Assembly (NCBI RefSeq): GCF_003932955.1
Contig: NZ_QOVY01000004.1
Location: 62,001 to 126,000 of the forward strand
Reading direction: 5' to 3'
Source: Chryseobacterium sp. SC28
GTDB taxonomy: Bacteria; Bacteroidota; Bacteroidia; Flavobacteriales; Weeksellaceae
DNA: 64,000 nt
This document shows positions 17,461-25,755 of this stretch, piece by piece (within the stretch, counting starts at the first letter, position 1; the number at the start of each line of letters is the position of its first letter). The position numbers were made by a program, and so were the translations under genes. The notes under the pieces were generated by a model. The model did no database searches. It worked only from the letters and a program-made list of their open reading frames with translations, and was not told the origin of the DNA.

Positions 17461-18642
17461 TTAATCCTCAAAAAAAGCTATAGAACTGCCAATCCAAATT
17501 GCATCTTTCTTGTTGAAGTCCACATTCACCATCGATGCTTTCGTCATCCGCACAAGATTGACCAATAATTCCGGGGCTTCTTTTTTGGGATCCCAAACAA
17601 AAAGTAAACGGATTTCGGCTTTGGAAAATTCGCCGTTGATGTCTTCAAAGAGCGGCGCGTAAGTCACTTTTCTTTGGAGGATGTAATTTTCCTTATCATC
17701 AATTTGATCGATGATTTCCTGAGTCGGATTCAGGTTCACACCGCTTCCTGCGAAAGAAAAAAGAGGTTTCAAAACAAAGTTTTCAAGTGTTTCAGTATCA
17801 GGAAAATCGGATAAAAAATAACTCTTAGGAACAAAGGCGTGCTTTAGTTTTGGCAGAATATATTTCGAGATTTTGAAGAACCAATTCGGATGCGTGATCC
17901 ATTCCACATCCACCTCTTCCCGGAAATCAAACTCTGTTTTCAAGCCTTCAATTTTGTCGAGTTCGTCAAAAATTATGCGGTTGTAAATACGGTTGACGGG
18001 AATTAATTTTCCCTCCTTTTCGTAAAATAATTTTCTGCCTTCCTTCTTGATTTTTGTCAGACAAACTGTTTTGATTCCCAACAATTTTTCGGTCATCACA
18101 AAATCAACGGCGGTTTTTTGCTTTTCAGGGTAGATCTCCAGCAAGATCACATTTTCAGGATTCTCCTCGCCAACGATCACTGCTTTTAATTTATCAACAT
18201 ATTCTTGGTGAGAGACCGATTTTTTCAAATCGTTAAGAAAAGGATAGACTTGCGTAATCACTTCCTCGAACAATTTCTGGAATGCAAACAAACTTGGGAA
18301 TGCCTGCAACTCTATCAATTGTGGAATGATCTCGCCGTTTTGATCTTGGCAAATTCCAAAATCGATTGTAAGAAAGTGGGGGTTCTGCGTGTCGTTAGGA
18401 ACCTTACAATTGGTAGGCACCGCTTTGCTAAGTTCCTCGTGGGACATCCGTTTGATTTGCGAAATAATGGACTGCGAAGCGTCATCGAGCTTGTTCCAAA
18501 AATCTTTGGTCAGGAAAATAGGACTTTCGGAAATCCTAAAATCGGTGTCTTCGCCACATTTCTCTTTGATGAGCTGGTGGATTTTCTCATATTTCTCTTG
18601 AGAAAATTCCTCGTTGAATTGTTTTCTGTATTGGGGGATCAT
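17461..18642 (-). CDS. ATP-grasp-like ligase, last gene of the amidoligase cluster
   Basis: A 393-residue protein with an ATP-grasp-type C-terminal half. Visible are the nucleotide-binding Lys strand FVLKPLFSFAGSGVNLNP (near 285-302), a linker Gln/Arg strand YILQRKV and the metal-site strand RLLFVWD. The N-terminal region (MIPQYRKQFNEEFSQEKY) is specific to this group. It is expected to activate a carboxylate as acyl phosphate and join it to an amine. ATG 18642 is chosen; the frame could extend to a TTG at 18702, three bases after the upstream stop. It lies 63 bases after the glutamine amidotransferase gene. Its substrates are unknown. Confidence 0.7.
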   Translation of the reverse strand: MIPQYRKQFNEEFSQEKYEKIHQLIKEKCGEDTDFRISESPIFLTKDFWNKLDDASQSIISQIKRMSHEELSKAVPTNCKVPNDTQNPHFLTIDFGICQDQNGEIIPQLIELQAFPSLFAFQKLFEEVITQVYPFLNDLKKSVSHQEYVDKLKAVIVGEENPENVILLEIYPEKQKTAVDFVMTEKLLGIKTVCLTKIKKEGRKLFYEKEGKLIPVNRIYNRIIFDELDKIEGLKTEFDFREEVDVEWITHPNWFFKISKYILPKLKHAFVPKSYFLSDFPDTETLENFVLKPLFSFAGSGVNLNPTQEIIDQIDDKENYILQRKVTYAPLFEDINGEFSKAEIRLLFVWDPKKEAPELLVNLVRMTKASMVNVDFNKKDAIWIGSSIAFFED

Positions 18643-18705
18643 GCTGACGTTGGTTGTTGGCCGATGGTGCCGGGTTCTATTTTTAATGGCGAGAAAGATC
18701 AAGTG

Positions 18706-19554
18706 CTAAGCATCAATCGCGACCTGTTTTTTTGTAATCTGCCGAGCTGCAAATTTCAAAAATCTGGGAATGATTTCGTTCCTCGTCAGGATGATTTTGT
18801 CCTCATCGTTCATTCTGTCGATGGTTTCGAGATATTTTTCCATCCCGAAGGTTTCTATCATCGCCGTTTTATTCTTTTCGTCTTCGAGGTTTTTGATAAA
18901 TCCTTCGGGATCTGCTTCCGGATGGAACTGAGTTCCGAAGATTTCGTCGGAAAAGCGAACGGCCATCAAGGCTCTTTCCAGACGCACCGCAGGGCGTATT
19001 TTTTCCAAAGCCACTATTTTCATGCCCAGCTTATCTATCAATTCCTGATTCGGTTCTATACATTGATATGCGCGCGAATCGACCGCGTAGAAAGGCTCGG
19101 GCAGGTTTTTGAACAGATATTCTTTCTCGCCGTCTTCAGATTTGTGAATTGGCATTACCCCAAAAGAGTACGATTTTCTTTTGCAAACATTGGCGATTCT
19201 GAAATGGATCACAGCGATTTGGAAAGAATGACAAATGAGGAAAGCATATTTTTTCTGTTCGTTTTCGCGATTGTGTTGCCATATTTGGTTGAGGAAGTCT
19301 GCATATTTATTTTCCCATTCGTACCCTTCGCGATGCGGATTGCCGGGTCCGCCGGAGGATAAAAATATATCGAAATCTGCAATGTTGGGCATCTCGTTCT
19401 TGTAGCGCACATCGAAGATTTCTATGGAAACATTATCGGCAGATTGCTCTTGGAAAGCCTTAGACAATTCCTTGATATTACGCATTCCTTGGTTAGGATG
19501 GTTGTTGTTCATATCCAAAAGCGCAATTCTTACATCATTTTTACTCATATTCAT
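18706..19554 (-). CDS. Class I glutamine amidotransferase
   Basis: A 282-residue GATase1-fold protein. The catalytic Cys lies in FLICHSFQIAV (C108) and the His/Glu pair in GTQFHPEADPEG (H211, E213). The segment DIFLSSGGPGNPH forms the oxyanion-side loop. It would hydrolyse glutamine, or a gamma-glutamyl bond, to release ammonia or the free amine. In this cluster of carboxylate-amine ligases it may feed ammonia to a ligase or cleave a gamma-glutamyl intermediate (PuuD-like). An extra C-terminal segment of about 60 residues (KTAMIETFGMEKYLETI) is not in typical members. Spacing of 59-63 bases on both sides is consistent with one transcript. Confidence 0.88.
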   Translation of the reverse strand: MNMSKNDVRIALLDMNNNHPNQGMRNIKELSKAFQEQSADNVSIEIFDVRYKNEMPNIADFDIFLSSGGPGNPHREGYEWENKYADFLNQIWQHNRENEQKKYAFLICHSFQIAVIHFRIANVCKRKSYSFGVMPIHKSEDGEKEYLFKNLPEPFYAVDSRAYQCIEPNQELIDKLGMKIVALEKIRPAVRLERALMAVRFSDEIFGTQFHPEADPEGFIKNLEDEKNKTAMIETFGMEKYLETIDRMNDEDKIILTRNEIIPRFLKFAARQITKKQVAIDA

Positions 19555-19613
19555 AAAATTTAAACAAATTTAAGAATTTTAAAATAGAGGTGGTTTCAAC
19601 TCAAATTTAACGA

Positions 19614-20717
19614 TCAAAGGATTCCCTTTTCGGTTTCACAGATCATATAATCCACTACTTTTTTTAAGTCGCCACCTGTTTCTTTGTACACCTTCAACTG
19701 CCGGTCTGCGCCGGTTCCTATTTTGCATATTTCCCTTGCGTATTCCACTTCTTTTCGGCAGCCCAGGTCGTCTACCACATCATCGATGAAAGTCAGCAAT
19801 TCTTCCAAAAGATCGCGGTAAGGCACGCTTGCTTCTTTGCCGAAGTCGATGAGATGCGCGTCGATGCCGTCTTTGGATGCCCGCCATTTATTTTCGGTAA
19901 GGAGCAGTCTTCTGTAGATTCTGTAGCTGGTGTTTTGCTGGTGCATTTTGTAGACCTTAGCAACGAGTGACTGCATAATGGCTGCGAGGCATACCGTTTC
20001 GTCGATGGTCATCGGCATATCGCAGATTCTGAATTCCAGCGTAGGATAGAAAGGATGCACGCGGAGATCCCACCATATTTTTTTGGCGTTATCTATCGTT
20101 CCGGTTTTAATCATCAGATTCACGTACGCATCAAATTCTGCAACGCTACTGAAATAACTCGGCAGTCCGGTTCTGGGGAATTTGGCAAAAACTTCCTGTC
20201 TGTATGACTTGAACCCCGTCATTCTACCTACCCAGAATGGCGAATTGGTGGACAGGGCGTAAACGTGTGGCAAGAAATAGCGCATCACGTTTTGAATTCT
20301 GATACCTTCTTCGCGATCCGGAATCGCGATATGCACGTGCAGTCCGAAAATCAAGTTGGATCGGGCGACATCGCCCATATCGCTGACGATCTTGTCGTAC
20401 CGGGCATCTTTTGTAATGACATTGTCTTTCCAATGAGAAAATGGATGTGTACCACCGCCGGACACCCGTAAACCCTGCTCGTGAGCAATTTTGACGAGTT
20501 GTCTTCGGAGATCGGTAAGTTCTTGTCTTACCTGCTGGATGTTTTCGCAGATGCCGGTTTCCATTTCGACCACAGATTCGTGCATCTCATGTTTCAGGTG
20601 CTCGCTTAGAACGGCTTTTCCGCCTTCAATGATTTTGGAAACATGGGAGACGAGATCCCGGGTTTCCGCATCGATGATTTGATATTCTTCTTCCACACCT
20701 ATCGTAAATCTGTGCAT
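19614..20717 (-). CDS. Carboxylate-amine ligase, GCS2 family (YbdK-like)
   Basis: A 367-residue glutamate-cysteine ligase type 2 family enzyme. Motifs are TIGVEEEYQIID at the N-terminus, MHESVVEMETGIC, SGGGTHPFSHW (near 86-96), GLHVHIAIPD (near 124) and LEFRICDMPMT (near 229). These provide the Glu/His metal and ATP ligands of the glutamine-synthetase-like fold. It joins a carboxylate to an amine using ATP. E. coli YbdK has weak glutamate-cysteine ligase activity, but here the neighbours suggest a distinct amide or peptide product. ATG 20717 is well supported. A perfect hairpin repeat lies just upstream. Confidence 0.92.
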   Translation of the reverse strand: MHRFTIGVEEEYQIIDAETRDLVSHVSKIIEGGKAVLSEHLKHEMHESVVEMETGICENIQQVRQELTDLRRQLVKIAHEQGLRVSGGGTHPFSHWKDNVITKDARYDKIVSDMGDVARSNLIFGLHVHIAIPDREEGIRIQNVMRYFLPHVYALSTNSPFWVGRMTGFKSYRQEVFAKFPRTGLPSYFSSVAEFDAYVNLMIKTGTIDNAKKIWWDLRVHPFYPTLEFRICDMPMTIDETVCLAAIMQSLVAKVYKMHQQNTSYRIYRRLLLTENKWRASKDGIDAHLIDFGKEASVPYRDLLEELLTFIDDVVDDLGCRKEVEYAREICKIGTGADRQLKVYKETGGDLKKVVDYMICETEKGIL

Positions 20718-20759
20718 AATAGTTGTGTTTTAATGTTAAAGTTAGCTAAGTTTTTTATT

Positions 20760-20792
20760 AAACCTTCAAGGTTTTCGAAACCTTGAAGGTTT
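20760..20792. repeat. Perfect 15-bp inverted repeat (REP-like palindrome)
   Basis: AAACCTTCAAGGTTT, a TCG spacer, then its exact reverse complement. It sits between the RimK-like ATP-grasp stop and the GCS2 start, and no T-run follows on either strand. Its core resembles the AAACCTTC hairpin at 14613-14647. Confidence 0.75.
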
Positions 20793-20804
20793 GAGATGAT
20801 TTTT

Positions 20805-21755
20805 TTAAAGTTTATTGGTCACAAATGTTCCCCATTCGATATTTACCTTTCCCGGCTTGTAATCCTTGGCTTTTTCGAGAGCGAGTGTTGCGGCGTGCTC
20901 TACGATCCACTCGAAGTTTTCTTCTCCTACAGAATTTCGGTCGGCATCCGGTGCGGGATTACAAAAGTCGATGGCATAAGGTATCCCATCTCGCACCGCA
21001 AACTCCACTGTATTGAAATCGTAGCCCAAGGCTTCATTCATTTTCAGGGTGTAGTCGGTAATGGTTTTCAGCAGTTTTTCTCTGGCTTCGCCTTCGGTTT
21101 TGTGCGTTGTCGCGTATCTCAAATGATGAGGATTCCGAGGTTCGTAGGGCATAATGTGAACGTATTTTCTGCCGAGGCAATATACCCTGTAGTAATCTTC
21201 GAAAAGAATTTCTTCCTGCACCATCATTACCAATTGCCCTGTTTCGGCATGTTTTGCCCACATCTCCTCGGGGCCTTCCACTCGGTAAACGTTTCTCCAG
21301 CCGCCGCCATCGTGTGGCTTCATATACGCCGGGAATCCTACATAATTAAAAATATATTCCCAATCGTGCGGAAATTTGAGATTTCTGAAGGACGTTTCCG
21401 AGGTGTTGCTTGGCCTTTCGTAGGAAGGGAGCAGCACGGTTTTCGGCAAGGGTATTCCCAGTTTGGACATCAAGGCATTGTTGAAGAATTTCTCATCGGC
21501 GCTCCACCAAAACGGGTTGTTGATGACGTAGGTTCCATTTAAGGCGGCATTTTTCAGGTAAGCTCTATAAAAAGGAACGTCCTGCGAGATCCTGTCGATA
21601 ATGACGGCATATCCGTAATCTGCACCTTGTTCCAGTTTGTCAATCTGGACCGGTTCCGCGACATATTCGCCTTTGCCCTTTTCATTCACTTTATCGATGA
21701 ATGCCCACGGAAAAGTATCTTCCATTCCGAATAAAATTCCAATTTTTTTTGCCAT
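20805..21755 (-). CDS. ATP-grasp ligase, RimK/glutathione-synthetase-like
   Basis: A 316-residue ATP-grasp protein. The pre-ATP-grasp domain starts KKIGILFGMEDTFPWAF. The glycine-rich ATP loop is AYMKPHDGGGWRNVYRV (near 150-166), and the metal-binding strands are VEFAVRDGIPYAIDF and NPAPDADRNSVG (near 263-285). It would ligate an amino group to an activated carboxylate, as in glutathione, glutathionyl or RimK-type peptide synthesis. It is one of three ATP-grasp enzymes in the cluster and lies directly upstream of the GCS2-type ligase (87 bases), the pairing expected for successive amide-bond steps. Its substrates cannot be named from sequence. Confidence 0.87.
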   Translation of the reverse strand: MAKKIGILFGMEDTFPWAFIDKVNEKGKGEYVAEPVQIDKLEQGADYGYAVIIDRISQDVPFYRAYLKNAALNGTYVINNPFWWSADEKFFNNALMSKLGIPLPKTVLLPSYERPSNTSETSFRNLKFPHDWEYIFNYVGFPAYMKPHDGGGWRNVYRVEGPEEMWAKHAETGQLVMMVQEEILFEDYYRVYCLGRKYVHIMPYEPRNPHHLRYATTHKTEGEAREKLLKTITDYTLKMNEALGYDFNTVEFAVRDGIPYAIDFCNPAPDADRNSVGEENFEWIVEHAATLALEKAKDYKPGKVNIEWGTFVTNKL

Positions 21756-21868
21756 AATTTTTGTTTTTGTCGGAAGTCCGATATCGGAAGTCCCAAAGTT
21801 GATAATGTTATTTATATTAATTTTTGAAAATGTTTAGCTTTTCCTTCCTCCTCTATTTTTCCCTTCTT

Positions 21869-22582
21869 TTACCCAAAAAATCGTCCAACGAATTTCGGGA
21901 AAACCATTCTCCAAAGCGGCCAATCGTGGTCGATCCATTTCTGCTCGTCATACCAATGGTCAATTCCCTTTGCCGCCAGAATACCGGACATTCGTCTTGT
22001 GGGTTCCAAGCAAATGTCTCGGTCGGAAGTGCTGAGGACAATATGCATGTGTTTGTATTTCCAGGCTTCGTCATTTCTCACAAATTCCTGAGGACAGTTG
22101 AAATATACCAGGTCGTCCTGAAGGCCGTCCATAAAATTTCTGATCGAAAAAGCGCCTGAGAGACAAAAAAGGTGCGAGACCAAATCCGGGAATCTAAAAG
22201 CAAAGTTAGAAGCATGATATCCTCCGAAACTCGCTCCTGCAACCGCTACACGATGCGTATTATGCGTTCTTTGGATATATGGAATGAACTCTTGCACCAA
22301 GAATTGAACATAGAGTTCGTAATTCCTGATCCGGTCGTATGCAGAGATATTATTATTGTAAAAGCTGAGATTGTCTATGGTTTGCAGATTAAAAAGTTTC
22401 AGTCTCCCATTGTCTGTAAACCAAGAAATACTGTCGTTGAGGTGAAAGTCTGTGTTCTGAGTATAGGAACCCTGCGATGTCGGAAACATAATCATTGGGT
22501 AACCAAAGTGTCCCGTCACTTCCACTTTGATGCTCATCCCAAGGATATGTGAATAATAATCTGTATGTATGATTTGCGGCAT
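21869..22582 (-). CDS. Esterase-like alpha/beta hydrolase (COG4947-type)
   Basis: A 237-residue alpha/beta hydrolase of the putative-esterase type. The nucleophile elbow is VAVAGASFGGYHA (S118), the acid is probably the D187/D189 region (STSDRDICLE), and the His is in IDHDWPLW (H219). There is no signal peptide, so it is cytoplasmic. It would cleave an ester, thioester or amide. Between two ATP-grasp genes it may trim, release or protect the product of the ligases. I recall this esterase group accompanying ATP-grasp/GCS2 genes in other Bacteroidota. It is 113 bases upstream of the RimK-like gene. Confidence 0.85.
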   Translation of the reverse strand: MPQIIHTDYYSHILGMSIKVEVTGHFGYPMIMFPTSQGSYTQNTDFHLNDSISWFTDNGRLKLFNLQTIDNLSFYNNNISAYDRIRNYELYVQFLVQEFIPYIQRTHNTHRVAVAGASFGGYHASNFAFRFPDLVSHLFCLSGAFSIRNFMDGLQDDLVYFNCPQEFVRNDEAWKYKHMHIVLSTSDRDICLEPTRRMSGILAAKGIDHWYDEQKWIDHDWPLWRMVFPKFVGRFFG

Positions 22583-22647
22583 AATTATTTAGTTGTCAGT
22601 TTGATGGTTCTCAGTGATAGGTTATCATTTATCATTAATATTAATAA

Positions 22648-23859
22648 TTAGCTTGTTGGTTTGTCTTTCGGTGGCAAAATGTTTAAGATTTTCTCGATGA
22701 TAATCGCGGCCGCTTCGTCCAATCTTTGTTGCACTTTTTCCGATGTGGTAGCTTTATAAACGATTCCGATGTGATAGTCGATGGATAGAAACTTTTCCAC
22801 ATCTTCGTTCTTCAGTTGGGACGTGTCGGGATGTTTTTCCTTGGCAAGTGCTACAATCAATCCTGCGAAGAGTTTTCGAGATTCTTCAACGGTGTATTTT
22901 TTCCCGTCTAACAAAGCATTTTCAAGTTTCGCCCATTCTCTCCAGATGTTGACACCGGTCGCAGCTTCCACCATATCGGGGATGTGCGCGCCACCACCAC
23001 GGGAAGAGGTTTCGAGAAAGTAGTATTGCCCGTCGGTTCCGCGGATATATTCGCTGTGCGTTGCGCCATTGCGTATGCCAAATTTGGCCAAAACTTCTCG
23101 GTTAATTTTCTCCAAACCCATTGCTTCCTCCGATTTTTTATCTAAAGTCTTTGTGCGGAAAACACCACCTTCGTGCGATACTTTCATCGGCGGCGCAAGG
23201 TATTTTGAGAAACAGGAAAACACAATTTCCTTATTGTAAACCAAGCAATCTACGTGATAGACATCGCCGGGTTTGAAGGATTCTAAGAGATATTTATACC
23301 GGTCGTTGCCCAGATGTTCCACAGCCGTCCAAAGCTCGTCGGCAGAGTTTATTTTTTTGATTCCGGTGGCCGAAGCTTCGGAACGTGGTTTCAGAACCCA
23401 AGGTGCTGGTACGTCTTGAGTGAACTGATGCAGCTTTGCATCATTGAAAATCGACGAAAACTCCGGTACCGAGATGCCGCAATCTTTCGCTTGCTGGCGC
23501 ATCGCCAATTTGTCCCGAAAATAGCGCTGCGTGGTTTGTCCCATCCCGGGAATGCGGTAAGTTTCGCGGATCATTGCGGCTTTTTCCACATCGTAATCGT
23601 CCAAAGCAATGACTGCATCAATCTGATGGTTTTTCATAAGATAAGCAAATCCTTGCACGAGATGATCGAGATTCCAAACGGAAGGTGCTAACTCCGGCAT
23701 ATAATAAATTTCGTCGATGGCGTGCCACGGCCACGACTTATCCTTGAGATTTTCGGAAGTAATGAGAATGACCTTGTTTCCAAGCTTTTTGCATTCATCC
23801 ATAAAATCGTAACCTTTATAATAACAAGAGATGCAGACCACTGTTTTTTCCATATTCAT
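22648..23859 (-). CDS. ATP-grasp carboxylate ligase (L-amino-acid-ligase-like)
   Basis: A 403-residue ATP-grasp protein. The N-terminal Rossmann-like domain is VVCISCYYKGYDFMDECKKL. The ATP-binding strand is WVLKPRSEASATGIKKI (near 155-171) and the metal site is FLETSSRGGGAHIPDMV (near 281-297). This GGGAHI form is close to biotin-carboxylase-like dipeptide ligases such as BacD. It is expected to form an acyl phosphate and condense it with an amine. Two nearby ATGs exist (23859, 23853); the outer is used. It lies 100 bases after the aminopeptidase gene in the same orientation. Confidence 0.87.
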   Translation of the reverse strand: MNMEKTVVCISCYYKGYDFMDECKKLGNKVILITSENLKDKSWPWHAIDEIYYMPELAPSVWNLDHLVQGFAYLMKNHQIDAVIALDDYDVEKAAMIRETYRIPGMGQTTQRYFRDKLAMRQQAKDCGISVPEFSSIFNDAKLHQFTQDVPAPWVLKPRSEASATGIKKINSADELWTAVEHLGNDRYKYLLESFKPGDVYHVDCLVYNKEIVFSCFSKYLAPPMKVSHEGGVFRTKTLDKKSEEAMGLEKINREVLAKFGIRNGATHSEYIRGTDGQYYFLETSSRGGGAHIPDMVEAATGVNIWREWAKLENALLDGKKYTVEESRKLFAGLIVALAKEKHPDTSQLKNEDVEKFLSIDYHIGIVYKATTSEKVQQRLDEAAAIIIEKILNILPPKDKPTS

Positions 23860-23959
23860 TTTGTTTGTTGCTAAATCAGATACGGTTGACCGACTCTGAG
23901 ATTTATATTTATGAATTAGTTCTCTTTAAAGCTATTGCGAAAAAGAATCAATCCCAATC

Positions 23960-25366
23960 TTACTGATAATTTTCCATAAAATCCAATAACAGCTGCACGC
24001 CATAGCCGGTTGCTGCTTTATCTTTGGCATAGGCCACATCTCCAAAAGCAACGCCGGCGATATCCAAATGTGCCCAGTTTTGATGTCCTTCTATAAACTG
24101 CTCCAAAAATTTGGCCGCAACGATGCAGTCGCCAAAAGGCTTCATAGAAATGTTTTTAAAATCTGCAACGTCCGATGCAAAATCGTCTTTCCAAACATCC
24201 CAAAGCGGCAAGTTCCAAAGCCGTTGATTGGTTTTGTCCGCCGACTTTTCCAATTTCCCTTTTAAATTTTCGTTGTTGGAAAAATAAGCGCCACAAGTGT
24301 AACCGAACATCCGCACTGCGCTCCCCGTCAAGGTGGCCAAGTCGATCAAAACATCTGTTTCATAATTCTTAGACAGGTACGAAAGGCCGTCTGCGAGTGT
24401 CATCCTGCCTTCTGCATCGGTGTTCAGAACTTCTATAGTTTTCCCGTTGTAGGCGGTGACCACGTCGCTCGGCAAATAGGCTTTTTCGGAAACTGCATTA
24501 TCGGTAATCGGGAGGATTGCGACGATATTTACGGGTAATTTAAGCTCTGAAGCTGTTATCAAAGCGCCAATGACTGCACAGGCACCGCCCAAATCGCTTT
24601 TCATATAATGCAGATTAGAAGCAGGTTTGATGGAGATTCCGCCTGTATCGAACAAAACGCATTTTCCAACAAGACCAATGGTTTTCGCATTTTCCTTCCC
24701 AGATTTATATTGCAAAATCGTGAATGCAGCTTCCTGAGAACTTCCTTGATTGACTGCCACAAACGCCCCCAAGCCTTCTTTCGCAGATTCTTCACGGCTT
24801 AGAACTTTGTAATCTAAATCATATTTTTCCGCTGTCGTTTTCAGAAATTCTGAAATTTGAGCCACTTTTTTGTGGTTCGCAGGCTTGTTCAGCCATTCCA
24901 TTCCGGCAAATTGACCGTTGCAAAGAGCTTCTGTTTTCAATGCTAAATTTTGGGCTTCCTCTTCAGAGATGTTTTCAAAATTGAGTTCGAAATTCTCTTG
25001 CCAAAATGGATGCGATTTTTCAAACGGGTAGCAATAAGTACCCAAAAATAGGCCTTTAATAAAATCTTCCGTTGCGTCCAATCCTAACTTAGAATGGACA
25101 GAGGTTGGCAAGGCTTGCAGGTTTTTTTTATAATCATTAGAAAATTTGCTCGCGATACCTTGGATTTCGTAGCCCTTGGGCTCTTTGCCGATTCCGAGAA
25201 AAAATTGGATTTGGGAAGCATCTGTTTTTACGAATACTTCGTTTGTTTTTCCATTAAAAAAATGGTTCATATTGGGATAATCCGATTTTTCCTGCTGCCA
25301 ATCGTCTTCGGCGAACAGAAATATTTTTTGCGTCGTGGATTCTTTTTTGTTGCTGATTTTAATCAT
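23960..25366 (-). CDS. Leucyl aminopeptidase family M17
   Basis: A 468-residue M17 metallopeptidase. The signature NTDAEGRMTLADGL lies near residue 315. The metal-binding region VGKCVLFDTGGISIKP precedes it, with catalytic Lys/Arg in MKSDLGGA and EGRM, and DLATLTGSAVRMFG follows. It removes N-terminal residues from peptides using two metal ions; relatives also handle Cys-Gly dipeptides. As first gene of the amidoligase run it may supply amino acids, recycle the product or mature a peptide. The upstream region is the repeat array 25381-25751, so its promoter must lie in or beyond these repeats. Confidence 0.92.
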   Translation of the reverse strand: MIKISNKKESTTQKIFLFAEDDWQQEKSDYPNMNHFFNGKTNEVFVKTDASQIQFFLGIGKEPKGYEIQGIASKFSNDYKKNLQALPTSVHSKLGLDATEDFIKGLFLGTYCYPFEKSHPFWQENFELNFENISEEEAQNLALKTEALCNGQFAGMEWLNKPANHKKVAQISEFLKTTAEKYDLDYKVLSREESAKEGLGAFVAVNQGSSQEAAFTILQYKSGKENAKTIGLVGKCVLFDTGGISIKPASNLHYMKSDLGGACAVIGALITASELKLPVNIVAILPITDNAVSEKAYLPSDVVTAYNGKTIEVLNTDAEGRMTLADGLSYLSKNYETDVLIDLATLTGSAVRMFGYTCGAYFSNNENLKGKLEKSADKTNQRLWNLPLWDVWKDDFASDVADFKNISMKPFGDCIVAAKFLEQFIEGHQNWAHLDIAGVAFGDVAYAKDKAATGYGVQLLLDFMENYQ

Positions 25367-25380
25367 AATTTCATTTTTTC

Positions 25381-25751
25381 CATAGGAATATATTCCTATG
25401 TTGGGTATATCAATCGTCCCGATGGGACTTGCTACTTTGATAGGAATAAATTCCTATGTGGGTATATTATTCGTCCCGATGGGACTTGCTACTTTTTTTC
25501 CATAGGAATAAAATAAATTCCTATGCTGGGTATCAATCGTCCCGATGGGACTTCCTTCTTTTTTTCCATATCAATCGTCCCGACGGGACTTCCTTCTTTT
25601 TTTCCATAGGAATAAATTCCTATGCTGGGTATCAATCGTCCCGATGGGACTTCCTTCTTTTTTTCCATATCAATCGTCCCGATGGGACTTGCTACTTTTT
25701 TCCATAGGAATAAATTCCTATGTTGGTATATCAATCGTCCCGATGGGACTT
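25381..25751. repeat. Interspersed array of two short repeats
   Basis: Seven copies of a unit centred on CGTCCCGATGGGACTT lie near 25409, 25470, 25532, 25570, 25631, 25669 and 25730. Five copies of the palindrome CATAGGAATAAATTCCTATG lie near 25381, 25439, 25501, 25605 and 25703. They alternate imperfectly with T-rich spacers. TCCCGATGGGA is itself a near-palindrome, so each unit can fold. The array fills the whole gap between the esterase 25756-26880 and the aminopeptidase. Overlapping open frames on both strands are produced by the repeats and are not genes. Confidence 0.92.
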
Positions 25752-25755
25752 GTTT

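Noticed and set aside
18205-19362. A 385-codon open frame on the plus strand
   Set aside because: It is fully antisense to the ATP-grasp and amidotransferase genes, is rich in Phe/Cys/Arg with no recognisable domain, and the opposite strand has clear catalytic motifs.
25456-25734. Open frames on both strands inside the repeat array
   Set aside because: Their peptides are direct translations of the repeated units; the frames exist only because the repeats lack stops.
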